The position numbers and the translations under genes were made by a program. Of a DNA stretch of 64,000 nt, positions 56,786-64,000 are shown piece by piece. Position 1 is the first letter of the stretch. Every line of letters begins with the position of its first letter. The stretch covers positions 5,084,001-5,148,000 of the forward strand of contig JAHQIY010000003.1 of assembly GCA_019054805.1 (NCBI GenBank), written 5' to 3'. Below the pieces are notes generated by a model. The model worked only from the letters and a program-made list of their open reading frames with translations. It searched no databases and was not told the origin of the DNA. The stretch comes from Brachionus manjavacas (lineage: Eukaryota; Rotifera; Eurotatoria; Ploima; Brachionidae).

Positions 56786-57038
56786 CGTTTCTTTTAATAA
56801 AAAATCTAATTAATAAATTATAATTTATTTACTTATTGGCAAAAAAAAATTTCATTTTTCTTTTAAAATCACTTTTTGAATTTAGAATAATTTTGAGACT
56901 AAAATTATCACATTATTTAATTTATTCAAAAATATTAAATTTAAATAAAATAATTTAACATTGTCAAGAAAAAAAGAATCAGCATAAACCAAGAATTTAT
57001 TCATGTCAAGAATTAAAGAAGAACTATTTAGAAAAAGT

Positions 57039-57174
57039 GACCCGATGCTGAACCTGCTGCTCTTCGGTCTAATATAGGTATACTTTGAACGTTGATCGCT
57101 GATTGATCGTCTTTTTTCAGCTTGGGTTTCGATAGATCTGTGATTAATTTTAATAGAACCCTTCGATCAGATAG
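57039..57174 (-). pseudogene. Fossil of WIPF exon 1 (module C)
   Basis: Module-C copy of the fossil at 30249-30384. A few bases just outside it differ from A and B. No functional frame. Confidence 0.78.
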
Positions 57175-57339
57175 AAATGACATTTGAATTAATAGAATAA
57201 AAAAATTGTGTTGGTAACAATCACTTGCAAAAATGCAATGATAAAAAAATTAGACCATGATTCGATTCATTTTTGAAGCTCTTTTTTATCCCATGAGAAA
57301 AAACATACTTTATTGCAAAATTTAGAGTTACATTAATAC

Positions 57340-57537
57340 CAGAGTTGTTCAAAAGTCACAAGTCTCAAGTCAAGTCCAAATCAAAGATTTTAATTTTTTT
57401 AAGCCTGGACTTGTAATTTTATTTTAGTGACTTTGAATTTAACTAGGCCGCCATTATAACTGCCTGGAACGGAACAAAATTCATGTTGCCAGACTTTTCC
57501 TTGACTTGGACTTTAATTTTGGACTTATACGAATCTG
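57340..57537. mobile_element. 198-bp hAT-type MITE (module C)
   Basis: Same insertion as in A and B, starting CAGAGTTG and flanked by ATTAATAC (57332-57339 and 57538-57545). Duplicated with the module. Confidence 0.8.
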
Positions 57538-57664
57538 ATTAATACCAATGCAACTAATGAAGAAAAAAAAAACTTAATTCAATTTCCAATGATTAAGACT
57601 GCAAAATATAGAAAAGTTAATTTTTTTTTAAGAATTTCTCCCAAAATAAGTATCTTACATTACA

Positions 57665-59187
57665 TTGGTGACAGCAGTGTCCAGAATGGAACAATTAGAA
57701 AAAACCATCATCGAGAATTCAGATGATAATCAAGCTGAATTGGACCAAGCAATTATATCCGCTCTAGCCAATATAACAAATTGTTCTAAAAGAATTGACG
57801 GGTTCACAAAAATCTCTTTTGAAAACTATAAAAGGAATTATTCACAAATTTACAGAATACTCGAAAGAAATGGGACTGAAGCAATAAACCCGAATGAATG
57901 GCTTATTTGGTTAAGCGAGATGGCCGCGAAAAGCGAAAACCAATTAATAAAAGAATCAGCATCCACAACATTTGGTTTAGTTATGGACAGAGAAACCGAC
58001 TATCCAGTGGAACTAAATTATTGGATCACGAATCAAAAGCAAGGGAATAGTTCAGACTTCAGAGACTCAAAACTTACGGCTATTATAGACCAAAATCACA
58101 CTAAACCACTAAAAGAAGATGAATTATTAAGTACAAATCAAACTCAACAAAAAGAGATGGAATTCCTAAAATACTTTTTCGACTGGAATATTCAAAACAA
58201 ACAATTCAGAATAGAAACTTTGCGAGATTCATCCCAAGATGTGACATTGTGGTTCGAACGGTTTGAACTACAAACACCAGGGTGGACAGACGAAGCAAGG
58301 AGCACTCAGGTTGTAACTTTATTCGAAGATGACGCATTACAGAAATTCAGACTTATGAAAACAAATAAATCAAGCTATTTAGCGATTAAACGCAACCTAA
58401 TCACAAATTTTAGGCACGATAGGACAAGCGACATCCAATGTGATTTTTACGGAGCTAAACAACGAGCTGATGAAAGCGTTGAAAAATTTAGTAATCGACT
58501 CTTACGATACACAAATGAAGTTAACGAAATGGAAAAAGAGACTATGGAAAACAAGTTAGCAAACGTATTCTTACGGGGATTAAATCCAAGCTTAAAAAAA
58601 TCATTTCGATAAGCGCTGGTAAAGATTTCGACGAATTGGTAAAGATAGCCAAACGAGTGGAACGATGTGAAAAAGAAGAACAAGAAAATACAAGTATCGA
58701 AGCAGGTATAGAAAGTATTAATTCTATAAGAAACGATAAAGAACAAACGAAAAAAGACAAGGTTGTTTGTGTTATATGCGATAAAAACAATCACGAAACA
58801 GCCAAATGTTTTAAATTAAAATCAGTAAAAGATTTTATAAAAAATCAATCTAAATCACCGAAACGAGAAGATAAAGAATTTACCAAATCTCGAAGAGAGT
58901 ACCAAAATTTATTTTGTAGCCACTGCAACAGACCTAACCATGATTATGAAAATTGTAGAATGAGATTGGGTCTCTGCGTTAAATGTGGAAAAAAAGGTCA
59001 TCTCGCAAAACACTTCAATTTAAACTCATAGAAGCTAAGCCAATATTGGGAGTGGGCAAGGCTGATAAATATAACTCCCAAACCAAATACTATTTAACCA
59101 ACAATCATTTTAACCAAGATAAACTTAGTAAATTAACAAAAGAAGATTTTGTAAAACCACATTATTCATTGAGTCATATGAAACCAC
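57665..59187 (+). mobile_element. Ty3/gypsy element, copy C (5' part only)
   Basis: The primer-binding-type start and gag with three zinc knuckles (the third reads CVKCGKKGHLAKHF) are present. The element stops at the duplication junction at 59187, before protease. It is a broken fossil. Its missing right part should lie beyond the window if the 39-kb duplication is a simple tandem event. Confidence 0.85.
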
Positions 59188-59803
59188 TTTTTTTATTGAA
59201 TTTTTGTGAAATCATGTACAAACAAATAGAACAAAATGTCAAATGGTCTTGCAATGTTTTTTGCTTGAAATTTAAAATTAGTTCTGAGAATGCAGCAAGA
59301 TGTAACAGAAATTATTGCATCGATTGTTCAAGGATGGCAATCAGGTGCTTAAAATATAGAAATTAACAGAGAACCTTTTTTTACTTGAGAAATTCGGCAC
59401 AAATTGAACAAAATTGTTTATTTTTATTTTTGAAAAATTAAAATAAATGATGCAGAATAAATTTCTCAAAAAATTGCTACATTTTTTAAACGAAAATTTT
59501 TTTTTCATGGACTGGTCCAAAAAAAGCAAAAAAGCAAAAAATCAAAAAAATTTAGTTTCATTATTGATTTGATTGATTTAAGAAAAAAAAGATAAGAAGA
59601 TTTTATTTTTGCCAAAAAAAACAATGACGTAAATTTTTTTCTTTAATTTAAATTTTTCAAAAACTGAAATATTTTTAATCAATTTGTGCCGAATTCCCCC
59701 ATGTCTTGAAAATTTTATCATTTTTTTTCACTCAGTTTGTACTGACTATCACAAATTTTATTAATTTACTAAAAAGAAAGTTGGACTTTAAAACTAAATC
59801 GGT

Positions 59804-61150
59804 TCAGGTAGGAAAAAAAAAGGATCCTAAATAATCTTTACCATCTTCCTCATAAACATTAGTTATTATCAGATTGGACTCAATAGTGGGCGAATGGTCA
59901 TGAAACTTTTTGTTGGACCCATTAATCGAGTCGTCATTGCTGTGCTCGTATTCGGTCTTTGGCGAATACACCGAGCTAGTTGAGGAGGTGTCGAACGACG
60001 AGTTGAACGACGATGACGATCTCAGTCCATCGGCTTGCTTTTGCCCATGCTTTATCTCAATCAGAGCCTGCTTGTTCAAATCGAACGTTTGGCTTATCAA
60101 AGTTGGCTGGCTTATTTCAACCTGGCTGTGCTCGGCGCAAACATTCACGGTTGATTGGTAACATTTTTGCTCAATTGGCTGCGAGTAAATGGACTGATTG
60201 TGCACATGGTTCGAGCTAGATTTGGTTCTCATCAGTCTGAGAGTGGAAGTGATTCGGTTGCTTTGTTTCAGCAGATAGCTGAAGGTTCTCGATTGACTGG
60301 GATCTAGTGGTGGGTTCCTGGAGCTCGGCGACTTGACCAAGTAGGACTTGAGCTTCGACGGCGATAGTATAAAGTCCGAATTAGTCTTCGGACTAGCTGG
60401 ATCTGATAGAGTTTTATTCATTTTTTTCTCATTCGTTCTCTTGTCCGTTTTGCTTAATGAAATGGGCTCTAGATACTCGGGCTCAAGCACTGGAGTGTCC
60501 GGAACCATCTCGGCGCTCTGCTCCATCTTGCCCTCTCTGCTCTCGCTCCTAGACTCGACTTTTTTGCTCACCAAATACTCCTGATTGAGCTTGGCTCTAA
60601 TTTCGAGCGCTATTTCTTCTTCAAGCGATAGGGACATTCGCTTTTCGTCCGAATGAGAGCTGACTAAATTGGGCGGCGGCACCGAGGGCAACGGTGGTCG
60701 ATCGGCGACCGACTCGGATGTGTACGAGCACGAACAAGACGACTGAGACGACTGGGATGAATGCGAGCACGAGCAAGAGCTTTGAAGTGTCTTTGACTCG
60801 GCGCTCTTGGCCTTGTGGAACAAATATTTGTCTTCTATTTCGGCGTAGATTTCGTCCAGCAGACTTAGGTCGTTCATGTTTTGGCCTAGATTGAAGGACT
60901 TGAGTCCGGCGGTGTCCGAGCTCGAGCTGAGAGTGGAAAGTGCCAGAGAGCGTTCACTGCCAGGGCCGCTAATATTGATATTTAGTTTTTCTCTAAGGCT
61001 GCTTATCAGTGCGCTATACTTGTCGGAATTTGTGTGCTCCGAAGTCGGATTCTCGCTCTCAGCGAGAGCTAGCTTAGGCTTGGGGGGTAAAGCCGGTTTT
61101 CTTGCATTGGACAACTCAGAGGACGAACTGTGTGAAGTCTCGATTGACAT
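59804..61150 (-). CDS. 448-codon Ser/Pro-rich frame, second copy
   Basis: Differs from 20504-21850 at five bases: three silent, plus Ile to Leu (in SFNLGQN) and Lys to Arg (in SSRNPPL). The start codon, the internal donor-like site (59842/59841) and the terminal stop are all kept. Downstream on the minus strand it runs into the gypsy fragment within about 620 bp, so if the frame is normally spliced to WIPF exons 3 and 4, this copy cannot reach its own set of them without crossing the whole 39-kb unit. Confidence 0.7.
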   Translation of the reverse strand: MSIETSHSSSSELSNARKPALPPKPKLALAESENPTSEHTNSDKYSALISSLREKLNINISGPGSERSLALSTLSSSSDTAGLKSFNLGQNMNDLSLLDEIYAEIEDKYLFHKAKSAESKTLQSSCSCSHSSQSSQSSCSCSYTSESVADRPPLPSVPPPNLVSSHSDEKRMSLSLEEEIALEIRAKLNQEYLVSKKVESRSESREGKMEQSAEMVPDTPVLEPEYLEPISLSKTDKRTNEKKMNKTLSDPASPKTNSDFILSPSKLKSYLVKSPSSRNPPLDPSQSRTFSYLLKQSNRITSTLRLMRTKSSSNHVHNQSIYSQPIEQKCYQSTVNVCAEHSQVEISQPTLISQTFDLNKQALIEIKHGQKQADGLRSSSSFNSSFDTSSTSSVYSPKTEYEHSNDDSINGSNKKFHDHSPTIESNLIITNVYEEDGKDYLGSFFFPT

Positions 61151-61639
61151 TGTTAGTTTGTATTTTTAATTTTTATTTTAAATAGCATTTTCTATTTTAA
61201 TAACTTTGTTTTAGAAATCTTAAGGAAACAAATTGAAAGTCGACAAGAAAAACAAAATATTACGTAAGAGATTTTAAAATTTTTGTAAATATTTGACTTT
61301 TATTTTATTCTATTTTTTTAAATAAAAAAAATTATATTAGCAAAAAAAAAAAGTTTGCTGAATATTTTTCAAAATTTGAGTAAGAAATACAAGACCTCTT
61401 GAGTAAGCGGGCCAAAATAGAAAATTAGCTCTTAGAAAACAAGTTCGTGAAAAAAAACTCAGCGCCTCTTAAGAAATATCATTTAATTTGCTTGTTTTTA
61501 TCGGGATGAAATCATCTGAAAATCGTGCCACACAATGCCTAGCAGCTCTGCGACTAAGACTACTATTAATTAGTTTTTATTGTTTACTGACTAGCTGAAA
61601 ATTTAGCTCAATAATAAATCAAGTCCATTTAAAAGATTT

Positions 61640-62900
61640 GTAATAGCACACAACTGTGCAGTTTTTTTTTCACTTTTTTTTCACTTTTTTTTTCATTCTT
61701 TCTATTTTCGTTTGATTGAACATTTAGAATTAAAAAACAAAAAAGCTCCAAACTATTTGAATGAATAAAATATCTTTTTGCCAAATACAGGAAATAAAAG
61801 AAAAAAATCCATTCTTTTTGTATCTGAAACATAACTAAATGATCTTTTTTTTCCTAAATTAATTCTTTTTATTTATTAAATCATTTTTTTCGAATTGAAA
61901 AACTATATCTTAAATTATTATCTTATAATAATTAACAATAACGCACAACTATAAAGTTTTGAGCATTTTTTTCACTTTTTTTTTCGTTCGATTGAACATT
62001 TAAAATTTTTATTTTTATTTTAAAAAGGTAAAAAAAAATCCTCTAAACTATTTAAATGAATAAAATATATTTTTTGCCAAATAAAGGAAATAAAAGAAAA
62101 AAATCCATTCTTTTTGTATCTGAGACACATAGTGATGTTCCGCTTTTGTTTTTCACAACAATTTACGTAGAATATTAGAGTTTTGTAAATTTACAAAAAT
62201 AAAAAATCAAAAATTTTTCTCATTTTACGTAATTGCGTAAATTTTTGTGGAATCAAAAATAGCCAAAAAATTAAGAGCTTTGGCGTCTTATTTGTTTCTT
62301 TAGCGATTTGGGAACTGTTATTTATTTTATAATTTAGAGAAGTCTGAATCATAAAATAAATCAAATAGAATCTATTAAATTTATATTTCATAATTAACTC
62401 ACTCAAAAGAGACCAAAGCTCTTAAATTTTTGGAAATTATTGTTCAAACAATTTTTTACAAAAGTTTTGTTAAATCACTGTAAATAAATAATCATTTTTT
62501 CCCTAATTTAAATTTTTTTTCGTTTATAAAAAATAAATAAGCTATAAATGAAATGAGGTTTTGGTTGAACATTTAGAATTTTTACTTTATGTCTAAAAAA
62601 TTAAATCCAAAATAAAAAAATGCTTTAAACAACTAGAATGACCGAACACAGTAAAAATAGGAAGAAATTCTATTTTTTATTTTAGACTCAGACTTGACTA
62701 GATGTTCAATTTTTTTTTTCTCAATTCATCCAAAATCTTATAGATAAAAAAAGAAAATTTTTTTAAAATTAAGTAAATTGAATGCTCTCAACTACTAGAA
62801 TGAATAAACAATCTTTTTAGCGATTACAAGAATTCAAAAAGTACAAACTCCATTCTTTTGTATCTGAGACATAACTGAATAATCAAATTCATAAAATATA
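61640..62900. repeat. Degenerate tandem repeats, second copy
   Basis: Copy of the array at 22330-23600. It differs by a few bases and in homopolymer and TTTTTTTCAC run lengths near 61660-61690, as expected for slippage after duplication. Confidence 0.6.
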
Positions 62901-64000
62901 AGAAAGAGGGTATTTCTACTGCTCGGATAAGCCTGTGGAGCTAGCTCTCCCAAGCTTTATTCTAATAATGATTAATCGAGTCCATTCAAGCACAATTGTA
63001 AAGTTAAGAACAATTTTGAACTCTTTTTCTTTAATTTTTTTGTTCAAAAAATTCAAAAAAAATTGCTATACACCCGATGCCTACTGACCTTTTTATAACA
63101 AACATAAAAGCCCTCGAAATGTTTTTTAATAAAAAAAAACATATATCTCTCTCCCTCTTTTTTATCATTTATTTTTAATCTCATTTTGGTTAATTGTGTG
63201 ATTTGATTATTAAAAATTTACAAATAATAACAAATCTGTTGGGTAACGCTTATTCAAATTAATTGAAAATACAACTAGTTCTAAAATCATTGCCTAACTT
63301 CTACGCTTTGTTTTTCTAATTCGAATAAACTATTTTTCCTAAGCCCTATTTTTTATTCTATTAAGTTTAAAAGATAATTACCTAATGGATTTAAGGCATT
63401 TTGAGAAAATCTATCATTGAAAAGATCGCTTGACCAAGACCGCTTGGGGATTAGACCAGATTAGAGTGAATTAAGTCAAGCTGGCTCCTCCAGTCCGAGC
63501 TTAATTGCCAAACCTAATTTTGTCTGACCTATCCAAGTGGTCAAAAAGGGCCCGCTTTGTCGCCAAATTTTGTGCCACAAAACATTCACATCTACGGCTT
63601 ACTAAGAAGAAATGAGTCCAACGCAAGGTAGAAATGAAGACTAGAGCATGAAGAGATTAGGCTAAAAGCGGATAATACTGCTATACCGAGCTTAGCCACA
63701 CACACACGCGCACATATACACTCGCTAAATTGTACACAAACATAAAACCTCATATGCTTATATTGTTTGATTAGAATGATTTGGATCAATATTTAGAGCA
63801 ATGGCTAATCGTGTTTGGCCATGTACAATGCATAAAGATATGATAAATCGATTTGGATAGAAATATTGAATTTTGGCGAAAATCTGCCCTTATTTGTATA
63901 AAAAATGCAAATTAAACAGGCTAGAGCATGTTTTTCTAATTGGAACTTGTAGTCAGACGCTTATCGATCCAAATGGCGAGAAAGCAAAAGCTACAAATTG
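62901..64000. other. WIPF intron, second copy, right window edge
   Basis: Repeats 23595-24700, including the CA/GCGCA run. No exon or RNA gene was recognised. The window ends inside the duplicated segment. Confidence 0.6.

Larger units (their letters stand above)
54233..59187. repeat. Tandem module, copy C (ends at duplication junction)
   Basis: Third copy, starting AGCATTAAAAGC after the copy B LINE. It carries the PIGX copy, WIPF fossil, MITE and first part of the gypsy element, then stops at 59187 where the sequence switches to WIPF intron. A local difference near 55313-55340 replaces about 30 bp seen in A and B. Confidence 0.9.
59188..64000. repeat. Second copy of the WIPF intron segment (start of 39.3-kb tandem repeat)
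   Basis: From 59189 to the window end the sequence repeats 19894-24700 with sparse single-base and homopolymer differences. Unit length is 39,295 bp (59189 minus 19894). At the junction gypsy sequence (CATATGAAACCA) is followed by a T-run and ATTGAATTTTTGTG from the intron; only a few T residues are shared. The right end is not reached. WIPF exons 1 and 2 should recur beyond the window, but exons 3 and 4 lie outside the unit. Confidence 0.93.

Noticed and set aside
1-64000. Bacterial features such as operons, CRISPR arrays or ribosome binding sites
   Set aside because: Spliced metazoan genes, LINEs and LTR elements show a eukaryotic nuclear sequence; no regularly spaced short repeats were seen.

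Overview
This is a strongly AT-rich animal nuclear sequence. Genes have short introns (about 44-62 bp) alongside a few multi-kilobase ones. The recognisable host genes are metazoan: a DDX60-type helicase, a MYORG-type GH31 glycosidase, a WIP/verprolin (WIPF) actin regulator and PIGX. Base composition, intron size and repeat types would suit a small invertebrate such as a monogonont rotifer, but the species is inference.

Layout. 1-309: exon of an unrecognised plus-strand gene. About 905-1545: decayed minus-strand LINE. 2360-2850: small two-exon gene of unknown function. 3428-11430: three-exon DDX60-like gene whose first intron holds a hAT-type MITE with an 8-bp target duplication. 13437-15770: five-exon MYORG-like gene with a tiny fossil of its own exon 1 downstream. 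17151-26868: four-exon WIPF gene with an 8-kb intron, inside which lies a GC-richer 448-codon reading frame on the same strand (20504-21850). That frame may be a nested gene or an alternative first exon of WIPF.

From 27394 the window is dominated by a module present three times head-to-tail: A 27394-43685, B 43686-54232 and C 54233-59187. In order, the module holds PIGX (minus), a fossil of WIPF exon 1, a 198-bp hAT-type MITE, a Ty3/gypsy element, a chain of RNA-like hairpins and a one-ORF LINE. PIGX reads through only in A. The gypsy element is longest in A, where a MULE DNA transposon with FLYWCH-type transposase sits inside it. The LINE reads through only in B. Copy C is cut off at 59187, where the sequence jumps back to the WIPF intron (equivalent to 19894). 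From 59188 to the window end it repeats 19894-24700 almost exactly, so a unit of about 39.3 kb is itself tandemly duplicated in this assembly.

The least explained signal is the hairpin chain at 39917-40076 (copy at 50463-50622). It has six consecutive stem-loops, three of which share one 10-nt loop on three different stems. It lies between the start of the gypsy 3' LTR and the LINE ORF and may be a protein-binding or packaging RNA structure. The duplications and several one-base A-run differences could partly be assembly or sequencing artefacts.
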